This document shows, one piece after another, positions 7,712 to 16,717 of a stretch of 64,000 bases of DNA. This stretch comes from Crocosphaera sp. UHCC 0190. Lineage in GTDB: Bacteria > Cyanobacteriota > Cyanobacteriia > Cyanobacteriales > Microcystaceae. The notes under the pieces were generated by a model. It was not told where the DNA came from and did not search any database. It saw only the letters and a program-made list of their open reading frames with translations. Position 1 is the stretch's first letter, and each line of letters starts with the position of its first letter. Position numbers and translations under genes: made by a program. The stretch lies in NCBI RefSeq assembly GCF_034932065.1, contig NZ_JAYGHP010000006.1:62001-126000 (forward strand), read 5' to 3'.

Positions 7712-9676
7712 TTATGAATTATCTGATAAGCAAACGAGTTCTTCAGGAAACTGAGGGATAGAATCGAGCAATTTTTGGGTATAGTCTTTCTGAGGATTAT
7801 TAATAATTTCGTCTGCTGTATTAAGTTCTTCAATTTCTCCTTTATTCATCACCATAATGCGATCGCTCATAAATCGGACAACGCTTAAATCATGGGAAAT
7901 GAAGATACAAGTTAATTTAAAGGTTTGTTGTAAGTCTTTTAATAGGTTTAAAACTTGTGCTTGTACCGAGACATCTAAAGCGGATACAGACTCATCACAA
8001 ATGAGAAAACGGGGATTTAATGCTAATGCTCTCGCAATACAAACTCTCTGTCTTTGTCCACCAGAAAATTCGTGAGGATAGCGATGAAAACTTTCTTTGT
8101 CTAACCCAACTAATGTTAATAATGCTTCAACAAATTCTTTCCTCTTCCTCTCATTTTTTTCGGTTTTATGAATAATCATGGGTTCCATAATTGCTTGACC
8201 AACGCTTAATCTTGGATTTAAAGAATTGTAGGGATTTTGAAAAACAATTTGCAGATCTTTTCTAACATTACGGAGCAATTTACTACCCGCAGAAAATTGG
8301 GAAATTGGATAATTTTCAAAACTGATATCGCCTTTTGTCGCAGAAATTAATCTCAAAATCGTTCTAGCTAATGTTGATTTTCCACAGCCAGATTCTCCTA
8401 CTAATCCTAATGTTTCTCCTGCATAAACCTCAAAACTTAGATTGTTAACTGCCTTAACAACATCTTTCTTGAAGCCAAAAATGCCTGATTTGCCGAATTC
8501 AACGGTCAAATCTTTAACAGATAAGATCTTTTTCTTTGCTTCTGCTTCTTGAGTGCGTTCATCAATTTCTTTTTGAGAGATAATTTTATAAATTAAATTA
8601 GATTCTTCTGATAAATTGGTGTTTTTTTGTCCGTCTATAAAATCTGCAATTGTCGGCAACCTGTCTAATTTAATATGTAAGGGAGGACGACAAGCTAATA
8701 AACCTTTAGTATAGGGATTTTTTGGCCTGGAAAGAATTTGTATTTTATCCCCTTGTTCAACAATTTTACCCTGATACATGACCAAGATTTTATCAGCAAT
8801 TTCATTGATCACCCCTAAATCATGGGAAATAAAAATCATGGACATTTCTCGTTCTTGACAAATATTACGCAAGAGTTGCAAAATGCCTTTTTGAACGGTA
8901 ACATCTAGGGCCGTTGTGGGTTCATCTGCGATTAAAACGGTGGGTTCACAAGAAATAGCCATTGCAATCATTACCCGTTGTAATTGCCCCCCAGAAAGTT
9001 CATGGGGATAACGCTTTAAATATGCTTCTTTTTGCTGTTTAATATAAGCCTGTAATTGCCCATTAACTGAGCCATTTTTGGGTTGAAGTTGCTTTAAATA
9101 TTTTTCCTCTAATTGTTCATCACTGGAGAGAACTTTGACTTCTTGTAGTAAAGCGATCGCTTGATTATTCGCTTCTTCTTGAGACACATTTTGATGTAAT
9201 TTAATCGCTTCTGTTAATTGATATCCAATGGTATAAACAGGATTAAAGGAACTCATAGGTTCTTGAAAAATCATCGCAATTTTTGCCCCCCGATACTCTG
9301 TCCATTGTTGGGGTTTTAATTGTGTTAATTCAACTGTATTTTGTTCAGAATGATAAAAAGTAATCGTTCCCTTCGTAATTTTTCCAGGGGGTTGAATTAA
9401 TCCCATGATAGCTAAGGAAGTGACAGATTTTCCTGACCCTGACTCTCCGACAATTCCTAGGATTGCCCCTTTTTTTAGCTGAAAACTAATATTATTAACC
9501 ACTACCTTAGATTTAGAGCAATCCTGTGGAAGCAGTGATCCGAATCGGTGTAACCCACTCTGTATCAGAAGAAATATAGCAAAAACCATCACTTGTTGGT
9601 TACGATTAAAATTAGACTTCCCTTGTCCGGGAAATTCAATACAGAGATCACTAACCTTAAGAACAACGTCATTCAT
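7712..9676 (-). CDS. ABC transporter, fused double ATP-binding protein (peptide/nickel type)
   Basis: 654 aa with two complete nucleotide-binding domains in tandem, the DppD-DppF/YejF arrangement that powers oligopeptide, nickel or glutathione importers at the inner membrane. Domain 1 has Walker A GESGSGKS, the signature LSGGQLQRV and Walker B VLIADEPTTALD. Domain 2 has GESGCGKS, FSGGQRQRVCIARAL and FLICDESVSALD. Each ends with the family's NPYTKGLL or PQKDYTQKLL tail. No permease or binding protein is adjacent. Oddity: about 30 residues (roughly 27-57, including a hydrophobic VMVFAIFLLIQSG) interrupt the first beta-strand region before Walker A. Domain 2 has Ser for Thr after the catalytic Glu, still consistent with activity. 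Confidence 0.92.
   Translation of the reverse strand: MNDVVLKVSDLCIEFPGQGKSNFNRNQQVMVFAIFLLIQSGLHRFGSLLPQDCSKSKVVVNNISFQLKKGAILGIVGESGSGKSVTSLAIMGLIQPPGKITKGTITFYHSEQNTVELTQLKPQQWTEYRGAKIAMIFQEPMSSFNPVYTIGYQLTEAIKLHQNVSQEEANNQAIALLQEVKVLSSDEQLEEKYLKQLQPKNGSVNGQLQAYIKQQKEAYLKRYPHELSGGQLQRVMIAMAISCEPTVLIADEPTTALDVTVQKGILQLLRNICQEREMSMIFISHDLGVINEIADKILVMYQGKIVEQGDKIQILSRPKNPYTKGLLACRPPLHIKLDRLPTIADFIDGQKNTNLSEESNLIYKIISQKEIDERTQEAEAKKKILSVKDLTVEFGKSGIFGFKKDVVKAVNNLSFEVYAGETLGLVGESGCGKSTLARTILRLISATKGDISFENYPISQFSAGSKLLRNVRKDLQIVFQNPYNSLNPRLSVGQAIMEPMIIHKTEKNERKRKEFVEALLTLVGLDKESFHRYPHEFSGGQRQRVCIARALALNPRFLICDESVSALDVSVQAQVLNLLKDLQQTFKLTCIFISHDLSVVRFMSDRIMVMNKGEIEELNTADEIINNPQKDYTQKLLDSIPQFPEELVCLSDNS
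9534..9593 (-). repeat. possible in-frame mini-insertion within the ABC ATPase
   Basis: Sixty bases (exactly 20 codons) bounded by AGTGAT and ATCACT inverted ends. They fall in the part of the ABC gene that encodes residues not expected in this family. The frame stays open through it. Whether this is a mobile insertion is inference; the inverted ends are only six bases. Confidence 0.3.
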
Positions 9677-10071
9677 AACTCTAGTCTATGGAAGTTTAAA
9701 CGAATTTTAACTTATTTTTTCCCATTTGATGGAGCGTTTTTCTTAACTCCATTAGAGTTGCTTAAAATATAATAACAATTGGATGTAGTGAGGGGGATTA
9801 TGTTAGCCTGTGATGTTATTGAAAATAGCTTTAATACATAGCCTAGCTATTTTGTCAACCCATGAGTAATTATACTCGTCCCAGAAACAGTACAAATGCT
9901 CAAAAAAAAAAACTTTAAAAACACTACAATTCAAATAAAACCGGAGCTTAATGAGAGGATGACAACCAAATAATCATACTTATAGAAACTATTTTTAGAA
10001 AAAGACAGACTGGCTATAGATTTTTATTGTTTTCCAATCATACCATAAAGGCGTAACTTCGTTCCTAATTA
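9677..10071. other. intergenic stretch, no supported gene
   Basis: About 400 bp upstream of the ABC gene. It is AT-rich, with an A11 run near 9902 and no ORF of credible length. A small hairpin AACTC/GAGTT lies near 9738-9752. It probably holds the ABC gene's promoter. Confidence 0.5.
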
Positions 10072-10077
10072 AAAATA

Positions 10078-10108
10078 ATTCTCATTACTTGTCAAGAGCA
10101 ATGAGAAT
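10078..10108 (-). terminator. terminator after the YtxH-like gene
   Basis: A nine-base perfect stem ATTCTCATT (10078-10086) and AATGAGAAT (10100-10108) with a 13-base loop. On the minus strand it is followed by TATTTTTAAT. It lies about 55 bases past the stop at 10164. It loosely resembles a Fur-box half, but position and T-tail favour a terminator. Confidence 0.6.
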
Positions 10109-10163
10109 TGATTGATTGTTATTTTAAAACAAATATTTTTGATTGATTAAATTAACTTATAAA

Positions 10164-10463
10164 TTAGTCCGATGAGGTTTCTTGTTCAATAGAATGCTTC
10201 TCGACAGGGCCTAATTGCTGACGAACATCATCAATGGCATGATTAAGTTGAGCAATCTTATCCTCTAAGCGATGACGGGCCATTTCAATACTTTCTTCAG
10301 GAGACAATTTGTCTCGTTTTCCTGATTTTAGTAGGGATGAACCTTCTTCCTCATTATTGTTCTCAAGACGAGACGTAACCACTGCCCCGATAATCCCCCC
10401 AACGATACCACCGACTAGGGTTCCCACCAAAAATCCGCCTGTAAATCCATCCCGTTGACTCAT
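10164..10463 (-). CDS. YtxH-like small membrane protein
   Basis: 99 aa. A glycine-zipper membrane helix near the N-terminus (FLVGTLVGGIVGGIIGAVVTS) is followed by a charged helical region (SPEESIEMARHRLEDKIAQLNHAIDDVRQQL), the layout of YtxH/gas-vesicle-like stress proteins that anchor a coiled coil to the membrane. Function in cyanobacteria is unknown. ATG start at 10463. It lies 37 bases downstream of upp on the same strand and may be co-transcribed with it. Confidence 0.75.
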   Translation of the reverse strand: MSQRDGFTGGFLVGTLVGGIVGGIIGAVVTSRLENNNEEEGSSLLKSGKRDKLSPEESIEMARHRLEDKIAQLNHAIDDVRQQLGPVEKHSIEQETSSD

Positions 10464-10500
10464 AATTTTTGACCTTAATACTCATCAATAATGCTATATT

Positions 10501-11151
10501 TTAGGTTCCGAAGGCGCGATCACCTGCATCTCCCAAGCCAGGAACAATATATCCTTGACCATTAATCCCTTCATCAATAATAGCGGTATAGATGGTCAAA
10601 CTGGGATAATGTTGGCTTAATTGTTGCAAAGCAGGAGGAGCAGCTACCACAGAAATAATCCGCATTAAAGCCGGATCTCCACCCCGTTTCGTTATTTCTG
10701 CCATAGCCGTCATAATTGACCCCCCAGTGGCTAACATGGGTTCTAAGACAATAATTCGGGTATCGGGTTTAAATTGTTCGGGTAATTTGTTGAGATAACA
10801 ACTGGCTTCTAAGGTTTCTTCATTACGAACCAGGCCTAAATGATAAGTAGAGGCCAAGGGTAGTAAGGTTTGCGCCCCATCTAATAAAGCTAGTCCTGCC
10901 CGTAAAATGGGGATCACCGCGATGGGGACTTCAGGATTAATCAAGGTTGCGGGTGAGGGGGCCAAAGGACTTTGAACCGTCGTCTCGAAGGTGGGAAACC
11001 AATAACGGGTGGCCTCATAGGTTAACCACCGTCCCAATTCTGTCATGGCCGTTTTAAACAAGACAGAGGGGGTATTAACATCTCGGGCCACTGCTAACCA
11101 GTGTTTAACGAGAGGATGATCAGGAACGTAAACACGGAGTTGAAAAGTCAT
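10501..11151 (-). CDS. upp: uracil phosphoribosyltransferase
   Basis: 216 aa. It converts uracil and PRPP to UMP in pyrimidine salvage, in the cytoplasm. The PRPP-binding loop (LEPMLATGGSI) and the uracil-binding C-terminus (EGINGQGYIVPGLGDAGDRAFGT) are visible, as is the VPILRAGLALLDGA segment. Length is normal. It starts at ATG 11151. The TPR gene ends 23 bases upstream on the same strand, so the two may share a transcript. Confidence 0.96.
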   Translation of the reverse strand: MTFQLRVYVPDHPLVKHWLAVARDVNTPSVLFKTAMTELGRWLTYEATRYWFPTFETTVQSPLAPSPATLINPEVPIAVIPILRAGLALLDGAQTLLPLASTYHLGLVRNEETLEASCYLNKLPEQFKPDTRIIVLEPMLATGGSIMTAMAEITKRGGDPALMRIISVVAAPPALQQLSQHYPSLTIYTAIIDEGINGQGYIVPGLGDAGDRAFGT

Positions 11152-11174
11152 GGGTAAATGGGGATGGGGTAAGT

Positions 11175-12359
11175 TTATCCTTGAGATAACTCGTTGAGAC
11201 GAGTTTGGGCCAGTTCAAAATCCGGTTGAATTTCTAGGGTTTTACTATAACTGGCGATCGCTTCTTCTACTCGTCCCAATTGTTCCAAGGCACTGGCCCG
11301 ATTGTACCAAGCTTGGCAATAGCTTGGTTGGCCCTCAATCACCCGCTCAAAACAGACGATCGCTTCTTCAAATTGTCCCATGTTGTATAACACCAGGCCT
11401 TTACCATTGAGGGATTGAAATTCTTGGGGGTTGAGGGCAATGACCCGCTCAAAACTAGCGATCGCTTCTTCAAATTGTCCTAGCTCTCCCAAGGCACTGG
11501 CCCGATTGTGCCATGCTTGGATGGAATTGGGGTCAATTTCTAGGACTTTTTCCCAACTGGCGATCGCCCCTTCTAAGTCTTCTAATTTTAGTTGTTGCTC
11601 TGCTTGTTTTAACCAAAATTCAAGCGATTCTGGGTTTTCCTGGTCATTTTCTTGATTTTGCTGAGTTTCTGACTGACGAATAATCGCATCAATAATGGCT
11701 TGAGGTTGGGTTGAGTCTAAGCCAAATTGTTGAGCAAGTTGGGCAGCAAATTCCTGATTTTGCTCAAGTCTGGCGGTTAATTCTTCTAGGGTTAAGGTGA
11801 GGGTTTCGACTTCGGGCTCGTCGGTGGGTGAGGGGGAGGGTATAACGGGAGGAAGGCCATCACCGAGGGAGGGAGGGGTGATCTGAGTTTCCATGATATC
11901 GGTCACTAAATGATCGGGGCCCTCATATTCCCAAACTGTACTATCGGCCTCTCTGGTGTAGAGTTTTCGCCCAATTTCGTAAGCTGTTTTGCCAATGGGT
12001 TCTATAGCTTGAAAAGACTGAGCTAATTCCCCTAAACGCATCATGCGGGCAGCTAATTGTAAGTTAGGGGCTGAGGAAGAAAGGGCTTTCTCCCCAAATC
12101 TTTCTAACCAAGCGACCCAAAGTTTGGCTTTTCCCCGTTCCCCTAAATCTTCAAAATATTTGAGAATTCTGCCTTCATGCCATCCGTGGGCGACTCCATC
12201 TAGTAGTTGGCTAAACAAAAATTCGTAATCAGTATCGGTTAAGGGAACCTTACCAGAGGTTTCCTCATCTTGATAACGGCCTGCCAAGGAAGATGAGGCA
12301 AAAAACTGACCTAAAAATTGTTTAATCCATTGCCAGATGCGTTTGAGTAAACCCTGCAT
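11175..12359 (-). CDS. TPR repeat protein
   Basis: 394 aa, function unknown, probably a soluble scaffold. Residues 1-155 form a conserved-looking helical domain I cannot name (it includes GWHEGRILKYFEDLGERGKAKLWVAWLERFG). A proline/acidic linker (about 165-190) follows, then a helical segment. Four tetratricopeptide repeats (about 246-390) have the W/Y-NRASAL-G-EEAIASF pattern. Several TPR codons are written with HIP1 octamers. The N-terminal domain looks cyanobacteria-specific; partners cannot be deduced. Confidence 0.85.
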   Translation of the reverse strand: MQGLLKRIWQWIKQFLGQFFASSSLAGRYQDEETSGKVPLTDTDYEFLFSQLLDGVAHGWHEGRILKYFEDLGERGKAKLWVAWLERFGEKALSSSAPNLQLAARMMRLGELAQSFQAIEPIGKTAYEIGRKLYTREADSTVWEYEGPDHLVTDIMETQITPPSLGDGLPPVIPSPSPTDEPEVETLTLTLEELTARLEQNQEFAAQLAQQFGLDSTQPQAIIDAIIRQSETQQNQENDQENPESLEFWLKQAEQQLKLEDLEGAIASWEKVLEIDPNSIQAWHNRASALGELGQFEEAIASFERVIALNPQEFQSLNGKGLVLYNMGQFEEAIVCFERVIEGQPSYCQAWYNRASALEQLGRVEEAIASYSKTLEIQPDFELAQTRLNELSQG

Positions 12360-12427
12360 ATTGATGTTTCTAAACTTTGATGATTAAAGAGAAATCAGTA
12401 TTTTGATAACCCTCGTTTAATTTTATC

Positions 12428-13198
12428 CTAATGGGGTCTGAATAAGTGAAAATGATCGGGATGATAAAGGTGAGAACGATGATTTTTACTGGGATTTAGG
12501 GCTGGACTAATTAGATAAAGGGTAGTGCGAATCAAGTTTTCTGCTTGGGTTACTTCGGCCATTTTTTCTAAGGGAACAATGTAAATTTTTTCATCGGGCC
12601 AACCAATGCGGAAACAAATTGCAACTGGGGTATTAGAGGGATAATATTTGAGTAATTTTTCTTGAGATGTTTCGACATGACGGGCAGCTAAATAAAGACA
12701 TAAACTGGCTTGATGGGCCGCTAAACTGCTTAATTCTTCTGTATCAGGAACTTGAGACGCACTGCCACTAATACGGGTTAAAATAATTGTCTGTACTAAG
12801 TCGGGAATGGTTAATTCTGTGCCAATTTTTGCGGCTGCTGCTTGAAAGGCACTAATTCCAGGAATTAATTCAAAGGGAATATTTTCGGCTTCAAGTCTTT
12901 GTATTTGTTCATGGATAGCACTATATAAGGTTAAATCTCCTGAATGTAAACGCACCACTGAACAATTATTTTTTACGTTATCAATCATCATTGTCACGAT
13001 GTCTTCTAAGGTTTTGTTGCCTGTGGGAATTATATTGGCATCATCACGAACATCCTTTAATATTTGTTGGGGTACTAAAGAATTAGCATACAAAATAACA
13101 TCAGCTTGACTGATAATTTTATAGGCTTTTAAGGTTAATAATTCGGGATCACCTGGCCCCGCACCAATGAAATAAACCGCAGGTTTTAAAGGGAGCAT
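12428..13198 (-). CDS. cobM: precorrin-4 C11-methyltransferase
   Basis: 256 aa SAM-dependent tetrapyrrole methylase that methylates C-11 of precorrin-4 (or cobalt-precorrin-4, CbiF) in cobalamin or pseudocobalamin synthesis. Family motifs: VYFIGAGPGDPELLTLKA at the N-terminus, VVRLHSGDLTLYSAI (methylase motif 2) and ELIPGISAFQAAAAKIGTELTIP. Length is normal. It starts at ATG 13198, four bases after the stop of the DUF1400 hydrolase, so the two are likely co-transcribed although functionally unrelated. No other cob/cbi genes and no cobalamin riboswitch are seen nearby. Confidence 0.95.
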   Translation of the reverse strand: MLPLKPAVYFIGAGPGDPELLTLKAYKIISQADVILYANSLVPQQILKDVRDDANIIPTGNKTLEDIVTMMIDNVKNNCSVVRLHSGDLTLYSAIHEQIQRLEAENIPFELIPGISAFQAAAAKIGTELTIPDLVQTIILTRISGSASQVPDTEELSSLAAHQASLCLYLAARHVETSQEKLLKYYPSNTPVAICFRIGWPDEKIYIVPLEKMAEVTQAENLIRTTLYLISPALNPSKNHRSHLYHPDHFHLFRPH

Positions 13199-13202
13199 AT
13201 AG

Positions 13203-14918
13203 TTAATTATTGGGTTGGATATTCCGAGGAAAAATGGGAGGTATTCTTGATGCTCTTAAGCGATTAAATAATTGACTTAGAGGTAATTCAGCCTGAGATC
13301 CCACCAAATACATTGTATTAGGTTCTTGACTAATATATTCTCCATAAGCTGAAGTTAAAAATGGTCTAAATGCTTCGTTTTTGGCTATATAAACCTCGGC
13401 AAATCCCACTAATAGAGCATTACCATATTGATCCATAATATCTTGTTTAGGAATGGTTAAATCAGGAAAAGAATCGAGTAATGCTTTCATACTTGCATCC
13501 AATTTAGAAAAGTTGACGTGAGCTTGTCCTTGGACTAAAACAAAATATTTATCATCTGTATTAATCCAGACAAATGCTTGTAATTGTTCAATCACGGCAG
13601 GGGTTGCTGGATCACTGCTTCCTGCCCCTAAAATAACAGGAATTTTCACTTGAGACAGCCCTTCTGCGCCAAAAATTACGCTAGTAACTGGGTTAATTAC
13701 TAGGGCAGATATTACTCGTTCATCTCGAAAATTATAGTCTTTTCGTGGTAAATCTAAAGCGCGACATTGCAACACTAAAGACAAATTTGGCCCCCATATT
13801 CTTTGACCACAAACTTCTTCTAATCGATTAAAATCAAGGGTCGCACCTGCTACAGCTAAAGCTCCATAACCGCCAAAAGAATGACCCATAACTCCTACAT
13901 TTTTTAGGTCTAAACGCCCGCCAAATTCTCGATCATTGCGTCTTTCTAATTCATCAATTAGATAGCTAATATCTAAGGGACGATCCACAAAATCATTGAG
14001 TTTAAAAAGCTCTCTAGAGAAGCCATTTAACATAGACTCAAGTTGTTTGAAATCGCTGCCTGGATGTTGGGGTAATGCCACTAAATAGCCATAGGAAGCT
14101 AATTGTTTAGCCCGCTCTTCAAAATCTTCAGGACGGGAAGCTAACCCATGAGATATAATAATTACAGGGGTTTTTCCTTCTCGCCATTGTTGGGGTTGAA
14201 TCAAGACAACGTAAAAATCTTGTTGACGACTTTCATCTCTTAATTGAATCACCCGTCTAGGGGCAACCCCATACTTTCCAGGTTGACGAATATCCGGCAA
14301 GGTAGAAAAATTAGGAACGGTTTCTTTTTGCGCTGCTTGAGAAGATAAGGTTCTCATTTCTTCGACAACTTCATTAGTGGCTTGTCCTAATAATTCAATA
14401 TAACCTGCTACTTGAAAAATGTCTTCAATGTTAAACTGCATATTAACAGCTAGATGGTTCAAAACATTAAGCAAAGTAAGTCCTTCTTCTGGATCTAAAG
14501 CTGCTTGTACCATCGCCCCTCTTAAGGCATATTTCCCATTTCGTCCCCCTTGAATAGAAACTAAATTGCCCATTTGGGTGAGAATTTTTTCCCCGGTTGG
14601 GGTATTAAGAAAACGAGAAAGTTGCACCGCATTAATATCAGCCCGTTTTGATAAAGCTTCTCTAAATTCGGCTTTTTGTTCTGCATTAACCCCCGCCAAA
14701 TTCATATAATCAGCTAATTCTCGATTAACAACACCTGTTCTCGCAAAGGTGTCTAAAGAATCAATTCCCAAGGATAAATTAATGGGGCCATAAATAAAGA
14801 CAAGTCGTTGGGCTGCATCAACAGGAAAAGTTGTTAAAATTGCAGCTAAAGTTCCTAATGTTAGGTTTTTTAAGGCTTTAGGGAAGGAACGCTGAGCAGA
14901 GGAAAAAAAAGCAACCAT
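13203..14918 (-). CDS. DUF1400 / alpha-beta hydrolase, exported
   Basis: 571 aa. Residues 1-36 form a signal peptide (ALKNLTLGTLAAILTTFPVDA). About 37-190 match the cyanobacterial DUF1400 domain (AQRLVFIYGPINLSLGIDSL onward). About 220-540 form a dienelactone hydrolase-like alpha/beta domain with nucleophile elbow GHSFGGYGAL, VIIISHGLAS as the oxyanion strand and a plausible acid/His pair (GAGSSDPATP, QAHVNFS). Likely a periplasmic lipase or esterase acting on acyl esters, but substrate is unknown. ATG start at 14918. Confidence 0.88.
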   Translation of the reverse strand: MVAFFSSAQRSFPKALKNLTLGTLAAILTTFPVDAAQRLVFIYGPINLSLGIDSLDTFARTGVVNRELADYMNLAGVNAEQKAEFREALSKRADINAVQLSRFLNTPTGEKILTQMGNLVSIQGGRNGKYALRGAMVQAALDPEEGLTLLNVLNHLAVNMQFNIEDIFQVAGYIELLGQATNEVVEEMRTLSSQAAQKETVPNFSTLPDIRQPGKYGVAPRRVIQLRDESRQQDFYVVLIQPQQWREGKTPVIIISHGLASRPEDFEERAKQLASYGYLVALPQHPGSDFKQLESMLNGFSRELFKLNDFVDRPLDISYLIDELERRNDREFGGRLDLKNVGVMGHSFGGYGALAVAGATLDFNRLEEVCGQRIWGPNLSLVLQCRALDLPRKDYNFRDERVISALVINPVTSVIFGAEGLSQVKIPVILGAGSSDPATPAVIEQLQAFVWINTDDKYFVLVQGQAHVNFSKLDASMKALLDSFPDLTIPKQDIMDQYGNALLVGFAEVYIAKNEAFRPFLTSAYGEYISQEPNTMYLVGSQAELPLSQLFNRLRASRIPPIFPRNIQPNN

Positions 14919-15095
14919 AATCTTGCCACAAGGCGACCACTATTAAGTCTTGCGTTACCTACTATAGCAGGATTGGGGAGGGTGGGAGCCGTCGGGTTGG
15001 ACAAATTTTAAGAGATTCGTTACATTAGTCCACAAGCAAAATGTTCCGTTCACACACACCAAAAAACTGACTAAGTTAAGTCAGATTTATTGCCT

Positions 15096-15545
15096 ATGAA
15101 ATACATAACTTGGCTAATATTAAGCAGTTATCTGTTGGTTGCTTTTACAGAGGCTGCTTGGGGATTTCAACCATCTGCCTCATTCACTCAGTCAACCTTA
15201 GATAACCTAGAAGACGCACCAATTATTCCTAGAGTTCCCCAAAATAACCCCCAAAAAATCAAACTTTCTCGCTCCCCCGAAGAAACGGCTACTAGACTAG
15301 CTCAAGAGGTATCGATTCAAATTGCTAATGATATCGCCTATGGGTTGGTCATTGCCCATGAAAAACGACAGGTTAGATATGGGACGAGAATGTACCGCAA
15401 AGTTCAAACCGCGATTAATTTGTTGAGACGAGGTGCCGGGTTAGATGGGGCCTCCCGTCGTTCCGGTGTTCCTCGTCCCCTGTTAGATAAATTGATGCAA
15501 TGGGGACAGCAACGCCCAGGAGCTTCTAGGCATCATGTGGAATGA
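15096..15545 (+). CDS. small exported cyanobacterial protein, unknown function
   Basis: 149 aa from ATG 15096 (a TTG at 15090 is possible but less likely). Residues 1-24 are a signal peptide (ITWLILSSYLLVAFTEAAWG). The rest is basic and helical: ETATRLAQEVSIQIANDIAYGLVIAHEKRQ, then MYRKVQTAINLLRRGAGLDGASRRSGVPRPLLDKLMQWG, which has a helix-turn-helix-like look (AINLLRRGAGLDGASRRSGVP). If exported it would not bind DNA, so the resemblance may be chance. I recognise no named domain. It faces purQ convergently across a shared terminator. Confidence 0.7.
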   Translation: MKYITWLILSSYLLVAFTEAAWGFQPSASFTQSTLDNLEDAPIIPRVPQNNPQKIKLSRSPEETATRLAQEVSIQIANDIAYGLVIAHEKRQVRYGTRMYRKVQTAINLLRRGAGLDGASRRSGVPRPLLDKLMQWGQQRPGASRHHVE

Positions 15546-15564
15546 TCGGCCAATTTTAAGCTTT

Positions 15565-15612
15565 AAACCCTTAAGGGTTACGCTATACAAACAAAACCCG
15601 CCTTCGCGGGTT
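15565..15612 (+). terminator. two-palindrome element, copy 1 (purQ terminator)
   Basis: Palindrome AACCCTTAAGGGTT is followed by a linker ACGCTATACAAACAAA and a perfect seven-base hairpin AACCCGC-CTTC-GCGGGTT (15595-15612). Read on the minus strand, the hairpin is followed by TTGTTTG, which makes it a rho-independent terminator 36 bases past the purQ stop. The same layout recurs at 40383-40430 and 47958-48005. Confidence 0.8.
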
Positions 15613-15647
15613 GATCATTTTTCTGTGCAGATAGTTGCTGATTTAGC

Positions 15648-16346
15648 TTAAGAAACCAAGATTTTTGCCTCAATTAACCCTTCAAACAACTTTAGCCCCT
15701 CTACTGACCTAGTAAGGGCATCTGAAGCCCTTTCTGGGTGGGGCATCATCCCCAAAACATTGCCCTGTTTATTCGTAATTCCGGCAATATTGTTGAGGGA
15801 ACCATTGGGGTTACTTTCCTGGGTTATTTCTCCACTTATGGCACAATAACGAAACAAAATTTGACCGTTATCTTCTAACCCTTTTAGCGTATCCTCATCC
15901 CCATAATAACGCCCCTCTCCGTGGGCAATGGGTAGGGTAATGACTTGATGAGGGGAATAAGCTTTTGTCCAAGGTGAATGATTATTTTCGACTCTGATGG
16001 AAACGCGATCGCAGATAAAATGTAAATCTCGGTTACGAATTAAGGCCCCTGGTAATAACCCGATTTCTGTTAATACCTGAAATCCGTTACAAATGCCTAA
16101 GACTAATTTACCTCGGTTAGCGTGTTCGATCACTGAGGGAATGATCGCCGAAAAACGTGCGATCGCCCCACATCTGAGATAGTCTCCATAACTAAAACCC
16201 CCAGGAATGACAATGACATCAAGATCAGAAATATCAGTTTCTTGGTGCCAAATCATGCGGGTGGGTTGGTTTAATAACCCTTCTGTTACCGTGGCAATAT
16301 CCCGATCGCAATTTGACCCTGGGAAGACAATAACACCAAATTTCAT
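15648..16346 (-). CDS. purQ: FGAM synthase glutaminase subunit
   Basis: 232 aa class I glutamine amidotransferase subunit of phosphoribosylformylglycinamidine synthase (PurLQS), which supplies ammonia for step four of purine synthesis. Nucleophile Cys86 is in [10 protein letters not shown]; His203 and Glu205 are in MMPHPERA; N-terminal FPGSNCDRD is typical of PurQ. It starts three bases after purS stops, so it is an operon with it. purL is not in the window. Confidence 0.96.
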   Translation of the reverse strand: MKFGVIVFPGSNCDRDIATVTEGLLNQPTRMIWHQETDISDLDVIVIPGGFSYGDYLRCGAIARFSAIIPSVIEHANRGKLVLGICNGFQVLTEIGLLPGALIRNRDLHFICDRVSIRVENNHSPWTKAYSPHQVITLPIAHGEGRYYGDEDTLKGLEDNGQILFRYCAISGEITQESNPNGSLNNIAGITNKQGNVLGMMPHPERASDALTRSVEGLKLFEGLIEAKILVS

Positions 16347-16349
16347 GAT

Positions 16350-16622
16350 TTACCCTACAACGGTTTGACTAGCGGTAATTTCAAAGCGATAATTTTCAAT
16401 GACAGGGTTAGCTAAAAGGCGATCGCACATTTCATCTAATTGTTGCTGGGCCTGACTTTCATTCTCAGCAGTCATGGTAAGCTCAATATACTTGCCAATT
16501 CTCACCTTTTCTACCCCTTCGTATCCTAATTGTTGGAGTCCAGACTGTACTGCTACTCCGGCGGGATCTAAAACCGATGGTCTGAGAGTAACATAGATGC
16601 GACAGTGATATTGTTGAGACAT
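16350..16622 (-). CDS. purS: FGAM synthase subunit PurS
   Basis: 90 aa small structural subunit that bridges PurL and PurQ for ammonia transfer. Family pattern: YVTLRPSVLDPAGVAVQSGLQQLGY, VRIGKYIEL and MCDRLLANPVIENYRFE. Length is normal. First gene of the purS-purQ operon; start ATG 16622. Confidence 0.95.
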   Translation of the reverse strand: MSQQYHCRIYVTLRPSVLDPAGVAVQSGLQQLGYEGVEKVRIGKYIELTMTAENESQAQQQLDEMCDRLLANPVIENYRFEITASQTVVG

Positions 16623-16717
16623 AACGGCCGTTGACCCCTACTATGAAGAGTTAAAGTCTATCATTTGTGATAATTTAGCATAACATCAAACTATGCTTTG
16701 ATAGATATGATTGATTG

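Noticed and set aside
10078-10108. Possible Fur box
   Set aside because: The inverted repeat lies past a stop codon and has a T-tail, better explained as a terminator.
11080-13200. Cobalamin riboswitch near cobM
   Set aside because: Only scattered GCCACTG-like strings inside genes; no B12-box context or structured leader.
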